A stretch of DNA of 37,120 nt from Geobacteraceae bacterium GWC2_53_11. GTDB taxonomy: Bacteria; Desulfobacterota; Desulfuromonadia; Geobacterales; Pseudopelobacteraceae. The notes under the pieces are model-generated. The model searched no databases and was not told the DNA's origin. It saw only the letters and a program-made list of their open reading frames with translations. The position numbers and the translations under genes were made by a program. Shown here piece by piece: positions 7,935 to 18,066 of this stretch (positions are counted from its first letter, which is position 1; each line of letters starts with the position of its first letter). The stretch lies in NCBI GenBank assembly GCA_001802645.1, contig MGZJ01000085.1, positions 1 to 37,120 of the forward strand, read 5' to 3'.

Positions 7935-8761
7935 TGCCATGGTATGAAAACCGTCACGGAGAGAAGCTGTGGTACGAAGACAGAGGGGCTGGGTGCCCGG
8001 TTGTACTGGTCCATGGTTGGTGTATGTCTTCAGCGATCTGGGCATATCAGTTCGACGACCTGCCCGCTTCCATGCGGCTTATTGCGCCAGATCTTCGCGG
8101 TCACGGGCGCTCGCGGGAAATCACAGCGAATCTCGATTTTGGCCGCTTTGCCGAAGATTTGGTTGATCTGTTTGAGGCCTTGGACCTTTCCCAGGTGGTT
8201 CTGGTCGGCTGGTCCATGGGAGCGCAGGTTGCGCTACAGGCATCTGCCGGACTATCCGGGCGGCTTGCCGGTTTGGTATTGGTGTCGGCAACTCCCCGTT
8301 TTACCGCTTCAGCTGAATTTCCCCATGGTCTCAATGACAGTGAGGTGCGCGGCATGCGTCTTAACGTGCAGCGAAACCCGAAGCGGGCGTTGGACCGTTT
8401 TTATTCCCGCCTTTTTACGGAAGGTGAACTGGAGCGGCATGACTTAGCTCAAGAAATCAAACGGCTGCTTTCGGAACTTGTCGCACCGGATACAGCCGCT
8501 GTGCTTGATGCCCTTGATGCTCTTGCCGGGGCAGATATGCGCAACCTGCTTGCCGCAGTCAGTCTGCCGACCGTAATTGTGAATGGTGCACAGGACCGGA
8601 TTTGTCTGCCAGAAGCATCACTCTTTCTTAAGACACATATAACCGGCGCAGTGCAAACTCTCTTTCCGGGCTGCGGGCATGCGCCGTTTTTGACGCACCG
8701 TCATGAATTTAATGACATTATCATTGGCTTTGTAAGGAGTATCTGTGGACAGAATGCCTGA
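7934..8761 (+). CDS. bioH: BioH-type pimeloyl-ACP methyl ester esterase
   Basis: A 275-residue alpha/beta hydrolase. The oxyanion-hole region LVHGWCMSS is at 25-33. The nucleophile is S94 in GWSMG, the acid D221 in NGAQDRICLP, and the base H249 in GCGHAPFLTH. In the BioC-BioH pathway BioH removes the methyl group from pimeloyl-ACP methyl ester so that BioF can use it. The family is broad, and the call rests on its place between bioF and bioC. The start ATG overlaps the bioF stop, and the gene's end overlaps bioC by 17 bases, so the three genes are tightly coupled. There is no signal peptide, in keeping with a cytoplasmic enzyme. Confidence 0.85.
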   Translation: MPWYENRHGEKLWYEDRGAGCPVVLVHGWCMSSAIWAYQFDDLPASMRLIAPDLRGHGRSREITANLDFGRFAEDLVDLFEALDLSQVVLVGWSMGAQVALQASAGLSGRLAGLVLVSATPRFTASAEFPHGLNDSEVRGMRLNVQRNPKRALDRFYSRLFTEGELERHDLAQEIKRLLSELVAPDTAAVLDALDALAGADMRNLLAAVSLPTVIVNGAQDRICLPEASLFLKTHITGAVQTLFPGCGHAPFLTHRHEFNDIIIGFVRSICGQNA

Positions 8762-9563
8762 CACCGGTAGGATTGCTGCTGCATTTCATAAAAAAGCAGT
8801 GGAGTATGATCAGCATATCCTTGTCCAAAAGCGGGTTGCGGCACAGCTGGTCGGATCCGTTGAACAGCACCTGAAGGGGCGACCTGATCAGGTGCTGGAT
8901 GTTGGCACTGGTACAGGCGCACTGCTGGAACGGCTGCATGTACAATATCCCGATGCTCGCCTGACGGGGCTTGATATCGCTTTCAATATGTGCCAGCGCA
9001 CGCTGCACAAAGTGGGCCCCGCCTGCAACATCGTTAACGGTGATGCGGAATATCTTCCGTTTAAAACCGGGGTGTTCGATCTGGTTGTGTCTGCATCGGT
9101 GCTGCAGTGGGTGAACAGTTTACCGGCGGCTCTGTGCGAGTTTCAGCGTGTTACGAGGCCGGGCGGAGATATCAACCTGGCTTTTTTTTGTGACGGTTCA
9201 CTGGAAGAGTTGAGGAGCTGTTTTCGGGATACGGTCACTCGTAATGGCGTTGATAGCAGTATGTCCCGTCTTCATGATTTCCGGAATGTTGATGATGTAA
9301 CGGCAATGGTGAACGAACTGGACTTTGAAAAAGTAGTGGTCACGGTGGAAACGGAAGTTGACTGGTACGATAGCCTGAATTCCCTGCTACGCTCGATAAA
9401 AAGTATCGGGGCCGGAACAGTGTCGGGCGGTTCCGGAAAAGGTTTGGGCTGGCGAGGAGTGTTGCAGGAAACATCACGGTTGTATCAGGAGAGGTTTGGA
9501 CTGAACGGCAGGATACCTGTTACCTATAAAGTTCTGTATCTGACCGCCCGTACCAAAGCGTAA
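8745..9563 (+). CDS. bioC: Malonyl-ACP O-methyltransferase
   Basis: A 272-residue class I SAM methyltransferase. The SAM motif VLDVGTGTGALL is at 50-61, the acidic strand end at LTGLDIAFNM, and the motif III/IV region is DLVVSASVLQWVN. The N-terminus (RIAAAFHKKAVEYDQHILVQ) is the typical BioC opening, in which xxFxxxAxxYdxxaxvQ is conserved. BioC methylates malonyl-ACP so that fatty acid synthesis can build the pimeloyl chain. GTG 8745 is set by AAGGAG (8734-8739), five bases upstream and inside bioH. It is the last gene of bioF-bioH-bioC. After it come 37 bases to the convergent ArsR gene, with no convincing terminator. Confidence 0.87.
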   Translation: MDRMPDTGRIAAAFHKKAVEYDQHILVQKRVAAQLVGSVEQHLKGRPDQVLDVGTGTGALLERLHVQYPDARLTGLDIAFNMCQRTLHKVGPACNIVNGDAEYLPFKTGVFDLVVSASVLQWVNSLPAALCEFQRVTRPGGDINLAFFCDGSLEELRSCFRDTVTRNGVDSSMSRLHDFRNVDDVTAMVNELDFEKVVVTVETEVDWYDSLNSLLRSIKSIGAGTVSGGSGKGLGWRGVLQETSRLYQERFGLNGRIPVTYKVLYLTARTKA

Positions 9564-9600
9564 TCAAAGAAAAAGATGAGACGGGAATCAAGATTCAATT

Positions 9601-9873
9601 CTATAACGAATTGATGATTTTCTTCGCAAAATCATTGATGACGCTATAGTGCACTTCAACCCCTTCACGTTTGCCATCAATAATGCCTTTGTTCTTAAGC
9701 AGAGCCAGATGCTGCGAAACCGTTGCCTGAGGCAAGCCGAGGCATTCCCAGATATGTTTTACGTTACATTCCTGAGTACAAAGCCCCGCCACAATCTTCA
9801 GCCGAATTGGATGTCCTAGCACCTTTAGTACTTCTGCTTCAGCCGAAAATCTCTTATCCTTGTCGAATGCCAT
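9601..9873 (-). CDS. ArsR/SmtB-family transcriptional regulator
   Basis: A 90-residue winged-helix repressor. The helix-turn-helix is about 39-62 (IWECLGLPQATVSQHLALLK), followed by the wing GKREGVEVHYSV. LGHPIRLKIVAGL (19-31) is the typical ArsR opening. Cysteines at 32, 36 and 44, near helix alpha3, could sense a metal or redox change, although the classical CVCDL box is not present. ATG 9873 is preferred to ATG 9879 because AGGAG (complement of 9881-9885) lies 7 bases from the former and only one from the latter. It has its own promoter inside an inverted repeat, which suggests autoregulation. It lies downstream of two peptide ABC ATPase genes on the same strand. The inducer is unknown. 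Confidence 0.87.
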   Translation of the reverse strand: MAFDKDKRFSAEAEVLKVLGHPIRLKIVAGLCTQECNVKHIWECLGLPQATVSQHLALLKNKGIIDGKREGVEVHYSVINDFAKKIINSL

Positions 9874-9890
9874 GATCATACTCCTGCACT

Positions 9891-9935
9891 TTTTCGATTA
9901 TCATATATATGGATTCTTTGCTAGTCAATCGAAAA
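9891..9935 (-). promoter_or_regulatory. arsR promoter embedded in a 9-bp inverted repeat
   Basis: On the - strand TTGACT (-35, 9923-9928), a 17-base spacer and TATGAT (-10, 9900-9905; 5 of 6) form a strong promoter reading into the ArsR gene. A perfect 9-bp inverted repeat, TTTTCGATT (9891-9899) and AATCGAAAA (9927-9935), places one arm beside or over the -35 and the other just past the -10. That is where an autorepressor could block polymerase. The promoter is seen in the sequence, but its link to ArsR is inference. Confidence 0.65.
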
Positions 9936-9954
9936 CAGGCTCTCTTCCTGTTTT
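9932..9954 (-). terminator. Possible terminator after the ABC ATPase genes
   Basis: AAAACAGG (9932-9939) and CCTGTTTT (9947-9954) form a perfect 8-bp stem with a 7-base loop, 8 bases after the stop of the upstream - strand gene. On the - strand the 3' arm ends in TTTT and then CG, so the U-tract is short and lies within the stem. It abuts the arsR -35 region and would insulate arsR from oppDF transcripts. Confidence 0.45.
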
Positions 9955-9962
9955 GCGGAATT

Positions 9963-10934
9963 CTAGCTATATAAGGTGTTGCTCAGATGGCAGGCAGCGG
10001 AGTGTCCTGGTGCATATTCCTTCAAGAGGGGGACTTCATGGCGACAGCGGTCTATCGCATACCGGCAGCGTGGATGGAAGCGACACCCAGGGGGGATTGA
10101 CAGGGCGGAGGGAAGGTCGTCATGCAGCAGTTCACCTTTGGCCGCTGTGTGGCCTAAGCCTGGGATTGCTGCAATAAGGGCCTCGGTATAGGGATGCCGG
10201 CAGCGGCGGAATAGCTCGGAGGCAGGACCGCATTCGACAATCGTCCCCAGATACATGATAATGGTACGGTCACAAATGTGACGCAGCACCAGCAGATTAT
10301 GCGAAACGATCATCATGGACAAGGCGAAGTCCTGCTTCATCTGCAACAGGATGTTAATGATCTGGGCCTGAATGGAGATGTCGAGTGATGACACCGGTTC
10401 GTCGGCGATCAGTATTTCCGGAGAGGATGCCAGAGCCCGTGCAATGCCGATACGCTGGCGTTGTCCGCCGGAAAACTCATCGGGAAAGCGGTTGGCGGCA
10501 TCTTCGGGCAAACCGACCGCCTCCATAAGGCGGGAAAGTTCGGCTCGTTGCAGGGTGGGGGCAACTCCGGCAATTTTGAGCGGTTCCGAGATGCTGTCAC
10601 CGATCCGCATGCGAGGATTCAGGGATGAGAAGGGATCCTGAAAGATCATTTGGGTTTTACGGCGAAAAACGGTGCCGGCGTCTTTACCCAGTTGTGACAA
10701 CGGCGTGCCTTTGTACAGCATGCTGCCCGAGTCGGGCGCCAGGAGCCCGGCCATGATCTTTGCCAGCGTTGATTTTCCGCATCCGGATTCTCCGGCAATG
10801 CCAAGCGTTTCACCGGCAGACAGATGTAACGAAACGCCATCAACCGCGGTTAACGTGCGCGCAGAATGATTATGCGAGGAGACCTTGAACGTTTTATGAA
10901 GATCTGCCGCGTTGAGAAGGGAAGTGTCAGTCAT
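9963..10934 (-). CDS. Oligopeptide/dipeptide ABC transporter ATPase (OppF/DppF-like)
   Basis: A 323-residue ATP-binding subunit of the peptide/nickel uptake ABC family. Walker A GESGCGKS is at 48-55, the Q-loop in MIFQDPFSSLNPR, the signature FSGGQRQRIGIARAL, Walker B ILIADEP and the H-loop MIVSHNL. The C-terminal extension typical of the family (HPYTEALIAAIPG) is followed by a Cys set, CRFHPRCRYAIDRC plus a later Cys, which in characterised relatives can hold a [4Fe-4S] cluster. I chose ATG 10934 because it overlaps the stop of the previous gene as ATGA. An in-frame start at 11003 would overlap far more. No permease or binding-protein gene is present nearby, so its partners are unknown. Confidence 0.88.
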   Translation of the reverse strand: MTDTSLLNAADLHKTFKVSSHNHSARTLTAVDGVSLHLSAGETLGIAGESGCGKSTLAKIMAGLLAPDSGSMLYKGTPLSQLGKDAGTVFRRKTQMIFQDPFSSLNPRMRIGDSISEPLKIAGVAPTLQRAELSRLMEAVGLPEDAANRFPDEFSGGQRQRIGIARALASSPEILIADEPVSSLDISIQAQIINILLQMKQDFALSMMIVSHNLLVLRHICDRTIIMYLGTIVECGPASELFRRCRHPYTEALIAAIPGLGHTAAKGELLHDDLPSALSIPPGCRFHPRCRYAIDRCRHEVPLLKEYAPGHSAACHLSNTLYS

Positions 10935-11902
10935 GGATGTTTCCAGCAACGAAGAAAATGGGACGGCGCGATCTCGACAAGCTGCTGTAACCCGGCTTGA
11001 CACTCAGCCATTGAGAACGGACAGCGTTCAGCAAAGCAGCAACCTCCGGAAGATGCTGACGGGAGATTGAACTGGCCTGACAGGGTTGGCAGCGGAGTTC
11101 CCGGTTCGGCATATTGAGGCAGAGATGCCAGGAGCGCCTGAGTATACGGGTGACGTGGGGCGGACAGCAAGGCAGCAGTAGGGGCGAACTCGACAATCTG
11201 ACCTGCATACATAACGGCAGTATGAGCGGCGCGTTCGGCTACTATTCCGAGGTCATGGGTAATAAGCAGCATTGACAGGCCGCGTGTTTTCCTCTGTTCA
11301 TCCAGAAGCTCAAGTATCTGTGCCTGTATGGTGACATCCAGGGCCGTTGTCGGCTCATCGGCAATCAACAGCGAGGGGGCGCATGCCAGGGCCATGGCAA
11401 TCATAACCCGTTGGCGCATCCCTCCGCTTAACTGGTGAGGGTAATCGCGCATCCGGTCACCGGCAGAGGGAATGCCGACGTTTGTCAGGAGCTCTGTTCC
11501 CCTCTCCCGGGCTTCCCGCTGTGACAGGTTCATGTGGAGAAGCAGCGGTTCGCAGAGTTGGTCGGCTATAGTCAACACCGGGTTCAAGGATGTCATCGGT
11601 TCCTGAAAAACCATTGAAATCCTCCGTCCACGGATTTTTCTCAGTTCCTCTTCCGGGAGTGTCAGCAGGTTCCGCCCCTCGAAAACAATTTCACCGGAAC
11701 TGATACGGCCGGGCGGCGGAATAAGCCGCATAATTGAGAGGGCCGTCATGCTTTTTCCAGACCCGGATTCTCCCACAAGTGCCAGAACGGACCCGGGCTC
11801 CAAGGAAAGAGAAATGCCCCGGACGGCATCAAAGACGCCCTTCTCTGTTGGAAACGATACGTTCAGGTTATGTATGGAAAGGAGATCGCTCACGGTAAGC
11901 AC
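10931..11902 (-). CDS. Oligopeptide/dipeptide ABC transporter ATPase (OppD/DppD-like)
   Basis: A 323-residue ATPase that would pair with the OppF-like subunit downstream. It shows Walker A GESGSGKS near residue 43, the Q-loop [12 protein letters not shown], signature [15 protein letters not shown], Walker [13 protein letters not shown] and H-loop LLITHDLG. The C-terminal domain again has a Cys group ([14 protein letters not shown] and a last Cys) expected for a [4Fe-4S] site. The start is uncertain: GTG 11902 gives the full family length, a GTG at 11893 is the alternative, and neither has a clear SD. It begins 21 bases after the HD-GYP gene stop, so the three genes probably form one transcript. 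The substrate could be peptides or a metal chelate. Confidence 0.87.
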   Translation of the reverse strand: MLTVSDLLSIHNLNVSFPTEKGVFDAVRGISLSLEPGSVLALVGESGSGKSMTALSIMRLIPPPGRISSGEIVFEGRNLLTLPEEELRKIRGRRISMVFQEPMTSLNPVLTIADQLCEPLLLHMNLSQREARERGTELLTNVGIPSAGDRMRDYPHQLSGGMRQRVMIAMALACAPSLLIADEPTTALDVTIQAQILELLDEQRKTRGLSMLLITHDLGIVAERAAHTAVMYAGQIVEFAPTAALLSAPRHPYTQALLASLPQYAEPGTPLPTLSGQFNLPSASSGGCCFAERCPFSMAECQAGLQQLVEIAPSHFLRCWKHP

Positions 11903-11923
11903 GAATGGGGAAAAGAAGTCACA

Positions 11924-14014
11924 TCAAACACGAAAGGCTGATAGGACGGTGTTCGGGGAATCCGTATGCCGGGACGAGAAAAAAGTTCCTTCGCCAAGAA
12001 TGGCAGTAAAAACTTCGACGACAGCCGGGTCGAACTGCGTGCCGGAGTTCTCTGTCAGTTCCGTGATGGCGACATCAAGTGAAAGAGCTTTGCGATAGGG
12101 GCGATCAGAAGTCATGGCGTCAAAGGCATCAGCGACGCCGATGATGCGCGATTCAACAAGCTGGTCATTGTGTTTGATATGATGCGGGTATCCCAAACCA
12201 TCATAACGCTCATGATGCTGACCTATGCAGGTGCGCACATCTTTCAGGAAATCGATCGGTTCAAGAATTTTCATGCCGATGATCGGATGTAACTGCAGTT
12301 CACTGACATCATGGGCCGAAAGTTTGCCTTCTTTGTGCAGCAGGCTCAGGTCAATGCCGATTTTACCAATATCATGCAGAATTGCTGCCCGCTCCAGGAT
12401 CTGCAACCTGTCGGAAGACAAGTTAAAACGTCGGCCGATTTCAACACTATACCGTGTTACCCGCTCGGAATGCCCCTTGGTATAGCTGTCGCTGGCCTCA
12501 ATGGCGGTGACGAGTGCCTGAATTGTATTGAGATATGTTTGCTGCTGCTCGTCATAGAGTGTTGCGTTTTTGATGGCAATCGCAGCCTGGGCAGCAATCG
12601 TGGTGAGCATTTCCAGCTCGTATGAATAAAACTGTGAATTGTCAGTCTTGTTGACAACACTGATGGTGCCGATAATTTCATCCATAACCATGAGTGGTGC
12701 ACAGATTAACGTTTTCCGCTCATAGCCCAATTCGCTGAAACGGTCAAACTGCGGTGTCTGATTGATGTCGGAAATCAGGAGCGGTTGACGATTGTTGATG
12801 ACCCACGTCGAGACACTGGTCTCCTTCATTTTGATTGCTTTTTGCGGCGCACTCAGCTTGCCGCCGGCGATAAGGTTGGTTACTTTAAGCGCCAGCTGCT
12901 CTTTGTCATAGAGGATGATATAGCCGATTTGAGCATCCAGTGTGGAAGTAGTGCTGCGAACAATGAGATTAAACAGTCTGTCGATGTCCATGGTCGAATT
13001 GATTGCCAAGCCGATCTTGTAGATGGTGGACAGTCTGTCAAAGGCATGCTCAAGATTTTTGTTCTTCTGCTCCAGTTCCGCAGCCAGATCGGCAATGGTA
13101 AAACTTGCGTGCTCAACCTCTTCGATTCTTTCTTCAAGAGAAACATTGAGATTTTCAATTTCCCGGAGCTGTTCTTCCAGTTTTTGATTCATCAACTGTG
13201 TGTCATGGTGATGCGACAGCTTTTCTTCTGCCCGGGCAAGCTCGCGTTCGTTCAAAACAGTGGTGTGCAGCAGGTCCTTTAGTTTGGTTGTCATTGAATT
13301 GAAATGAAGGGAGAGGGTATTCATCTCGTTTGAACTCTGAATTGAGCTGTTGACGTCAAAATTACCGAGTTCAATTTGCCGCATGTCAGTAATTAATGCG
13401 CGAATGGGGCGGTCTACATAGAGCGTCAGGAAGGTGAAAATAGCTCCGATGATCAGTAAGATCATCAATATGGCAGAGGCTATGGCACTTTTCTTTTCAT
13501 AATTGACGTAATTGATGAGGTCATCCATCGATATTTCAGTTTCAATAATGGCGATGACCGGTTTCCGGGCGTCATGGCAGCCATGACAGTCAGGTGTGTT
13601 GAGGATACGGGTATACGAGTCAAGATTGTTTTGTTGGTTGGTGAAATAGAAATGGTTTTGCTTTGAGTTGAAAATATTTTCGCGTTCTTCTGCTGAAAGC
13701 TCTTTACCTATATCATTAGTGTCTGCTGAATGGATTATAGTCCCTTCTTGGTCAATAATCCGTAATTCTTTAATATGATCATGGACTTTTGCATCGTGAA
13801 GGATTGCATTTATCGCTGTTGTGTGGCCGGCCTTCATCGAATTCTGAATATTTGAAACAACGCTCTCGATCAATATTACAGAACTTTTTTCAACAATCTT
13901 CTCGATCACGGCCTTCTGGTCGCGGTAATGATGCCACGACACGAAAGAAATAACCGTAATGACAATAAGTGCCACCAGGCCAACTATTTTAATTTTGAGA
14001 GAGTTAAAAATCAC
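11924..14014 (-). CDS. HD-GYP receptor with periplasmic c-type haem motif and GAF domain
   Basis: A 696-residue membrane receptor and probable c-di-GMP phosphodiesterase. Domains in order are TM1 (about 7-26), a periplasmic sensor (27-176) containing CHGCH (C143, C146, H147), TM2 (177-199), HAMP (198-250), a coiled coil (about 255-330), GAF (about 340-485) and HD-GYP (about 500-675). The HD-GYP part keeps GHSERV (514-519), ILHDIGK (545-551, H547-D548) and HHERYDGLGYP (600-610), so it looks active. The CxxCH suggests covalent haem c in the sensor, known from some Geobacter chemoreceptors and kinases, hence possible redox or gas sensing. Start GTG 14014 has only a weak SD. The two peptide ATPase genes follow on the same strand. 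Confidence 0.9.
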   Translation of the reverse strand: MIFNSLKIKIVGLVALIVITVISFVSWHHYRDQKAVIEKIVEKSSVILIESVVSNIQNSMKAGHTTAINAILHDAKVHDHIKELRIIDQEGTIIHSADTNDIGKELSAEERENIFNSKQNHFYFTNQQNNLDSYTRILNTPDCHGCHDARKPVIAIIETEISMDDLINYVNYEKKSAIASAILMILLIIGAIFTFLTLYVDRPIRALITDMRQIELGNFDVNSSIQSSNEMNTLSLHFNSMTTKLKDLLHTTVLNERELARAEEKLSHHHDTQLMNQKLEEQLREIENLNVSLEERIEEVEHASFTIADLAAELEQKNKNLEHAFDRLSTIYKIGLAINSTMDIDRLFNLIVRSTTSTLDAQIGYIILYDKEQLALKVTNLIAGGKLSAPQKAIKMKETSVSTWVINNRQPLLISDINQTPQFDRFSELGYERKTLICAPLMVMDEIIGTISVVNKTDNSQFYSYELEMLTTIAAQAAIAIKNATLYDEQQQTYLNTIQALVTAIEASDSYTKGHSERVTRYSVEIGRRFNLSSDRLQILERAAILHDIGKIGIDLSLLHKEGKLSAHDVSELQLHPIIGMKILEPIDFLKDVRTCIGQHHERYDGLGYPHHIKHNDQLVESRIIGVADAFDAMTSDRPYRKALSLDVAITELTENSGTQFDPAVVEVFTAILGEGTFFSSRHTDSPNTVLSAFRV

Positions 14015-14269
14015 ATGATTCTTTCAGTAATAGATTGGGGTTGCGTTATTTACCACAAACCATGGTGCGATTTAGCGAAAAGACCAGTATTGCAATATAC
14101 TTATCTTTGGTTGCCGTTGTCAGGCGGTAATGCTGATAAAATGCTGTAGCTTTCAATAGTTGACTAAAATTGTGCTGAAAAAATTACTGTCGATGCCGAC
14201 GGATACGGATTATATATATTAGTGATTCTTATGAGTTAAGTATCAAACACCGGTTAGCATACAGTATGC

Positions 14270-15514
14270 ATGCCAAAGTGTGCAATAGTGATCTTTATGG
14301 GAACGGAGCTGAAAACCATTCAATCAAAAAAATTGACACGATGCGCTATTATATGTTTCTATCCTCAGGTTTTGCGGCCAATTCATAGTGTAAACATAAT
14401 TGCTTTCCTGACGTTAGTTTTGGTCGTGTTCTCATGGCCTGGCGGCAGCAGGATTAATGCGGCCGTTCTGGATGAAACCATCCGGGTTGCTATTGTTAAA
14501 TCCGCTTCCGAAGTGACTGTTTCCGGTGAAGGTCTTCTGGTGACAAGCGAGGGGGGCAACCCGCTGGTAGTCACTTTTCCTGCCACGGTCAAGACCGTTA
14601 AGGATGGGCTGCTGCTTGAAGGGAAGCTGTACCGGAGGCTGACGTTTTCAGCATCATCTGCCGTGCTTGTGAATAACAAGCCATACCGGGGACTTGCAGA
14701 GTTGACCGTGGCAGATAAGGGCATTCTGGTGGTGAATCAATTGCCGCTTGAAGAATATCTGGTCGGGTTGATCAATTGTGAAATTTCTTCTGCATGGCCG
14801 ATTGAGGCAGTAAAAGCTCAGGCTATCATAGCCCGAACGTATGCGTTGAACAGGAAAGCGGCACGAAGTAACTTGCCGTATCACCTCGAGTCATCGGTCA
14901 TTGACCAGGTGTATGAAGGGTGTCTGATTGAAGACAGCCGCGCCAGGCGCGCAGTTAACGAAACTGAAGGGCAGGTGCTGACCTTTGGCGGTGCGATTAT
15001 CCAGGCGTTTTATCACTCCAGTTGCGGAGGAAAGACGGAAGCTTCCGAGAATGTCTGGGGAACTTCGTTGCCGTACCTGAGAGGCGTAGACTGCCAATAC
15101 TGCCTTACTTCCTCCACCGCAGCTACCTGGGAATGCAGGCTCTCTCTGAAAGAGCTTGAAGAGCGGTTGCGGTCAGCCGGACATAGGGTGTCTGGCTTGC
15201 TTGATATCAAACCAGGTTCGGCTAATTCGCGTGGCCGCCTGAAACAGGTAATTCTGCTGTCGTCAAAGGGCGGCGTCACCATAACCGGGGAGCAGTTTCG
15301 CAGGGCAGTCGGGTATGGAGTCATAAAGAGCACCCGTTTTACACTTAAGAGCATAAAAAATGAAATCAGCTTCTCCGGCAGCGGTAACGGTCATGGAGTC
15401 GGATTATGTCAATGGGGTGCAAAGCAGCGTTCGCTTGACGGCTTTGGCAGCGGAGAAATTCTTGCCTACTACTATCCCGGCACGGAATTGAAAAAGCTCT
15501 CTGATATTCGTTGA
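14270..15514 (+). CDS. SpoIID/LytB-domain peptidoglycan-related protein
   Basis: A protein of up to 414 residues with the SpoIID domain, a lytic transglycosylase fold acting on glycan strands in sporulating Firmicutes and found widely in non-sporulating bacteria. Family blocks are EEYLVGLINCEISSAWPIEA, KAQAIIARTYAL, the region around FYHSSCGGKTEASENVWG, and GHGVGLCQWGAKQ followed by YYYPGTEL near the C-terminus. A hydrophobic stretch (VNIIAFLTLVLVVFSW) ending near INAAV acts as a signal peptide or anchor. The start is uncertain: ATG 14270 and ATG 14297 both lack a clear SD and give an unusually long pre-signal region. The queA gene follows 20 bases later, so it probably leads the queA-tgt-sec operon. 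Confidence 0.85.
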   Translation: MPKCAIVIFMGTELKTIQSKKLTRCAIICFYPQVLRPIHSVNIIAFLTLVLVVFSWPGGSRINAAVLDETIRVAIVKSASEVTVSGEGLLVTSEGGNPLVVTFPATVKTVKDGLLLEGKLYRRLTFSASSAVLVNNKPYRGLAELTVADKGILVVNQLPLEEYLVGLINCEISSAWPIEAVKAQAIIARTYALNRKAARSNLPYHLESSVIDQVYEGCLIEDSRARRAVNETEGQVLTFGGAIIQAFYHSSCGGKTEASENVWGTSLPYLRGVDCQYCLTSSTAATWECRLSLKELEERLRSAGHRVSGLLDIKPGSANSRGRLKQVILLSSKGGVTITGEQFRRAVGYGVIKSTRFTLKSIKNEISFSGSGNGHGVGLCQWGAKQRSLDGFGSGEILAYYYPGTELKKLSDIR

Positions 15515-15534
15515 CCCACAGATTAGGGATTTGA

Positions 15535-17690
<2,156 letters not shown>

Positions 17691-17710
17691 CTGAAAAGGG
17701 AGGATACAAC

Positions 17711-18037
17711 ATGTTTGGATTGGCTTTTGCGATGGCAGGGGCTCCAGGAGGAGCAGCAGGTGGAGCCGGCGGTGGAATGGCGGCATTTCAGCAGATTATT
17801 CCGCTCGTGTTCATGTTTGCCATTTTTTATTTCCTGCTTATTCGTCCGCAGCAGAAAAAGGCTAAGGAGCATAAAGCCCTGCTGGAATCAATGAAAAAAG
17901 GCGACAATGTGATTACAGCCGGCGGCGTTCATGGTAAAATTACCGCTGTCGAAAACGAGCTTGTAACTCTCGAGGTTGCAAATAACGTAAATATCAAAAT
18001 TACCAAAAGCTATATTGCCGCGATCAAGAAGGACTAG
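17711..18037 (+). CDS. yajC: Preprotein translocase subunit YajC
   Basis: A 108-residue single-pass inner-membrane protein that associates with SecD-SecF. After a Gly/Ala-rich N-terminus (residues 8-23) comes the membrane helix IIPLVFMFAIFYFLLIRPQQ, whose FYFLLIRPQQKK is the family hallmark. The cytoplasmic part carries KKGDNVITAGGVHGKITAV. The SD GGGAGG is well placed before the ATG. It sits between tgt and secD as in many bacteria. Confidence 0.95.
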   Translation: MFGLAFAMAGAPGGAAGGAGGGMAAFQQIIPLVFMFAIFYFLLIRPQQKKAKEHKALLESMKKGDNVITAGGVHGKITAVENELVTLEVANNVNIKITKSYIAAIKKD

Positions 18038-18066
18038 TCCACTATCCGGAAGGGAGAAAAAGCCTC

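Noticed and set aside
9596..9613. CAATTC/GAATTG hairpin as a bidirectional terminator between bioC and arsR
   Set aside because: The stem is only 6-7 A/T-rich base pairs with no clear U-run on either strand, and it overlaps the arsR stop codon.
12785..13282. Plus-strand open frame of 165 codons
   Set aside because: It is antisense to the GAF/coiled-coil part of the HD-GYP gene and shows no protein-like domain.
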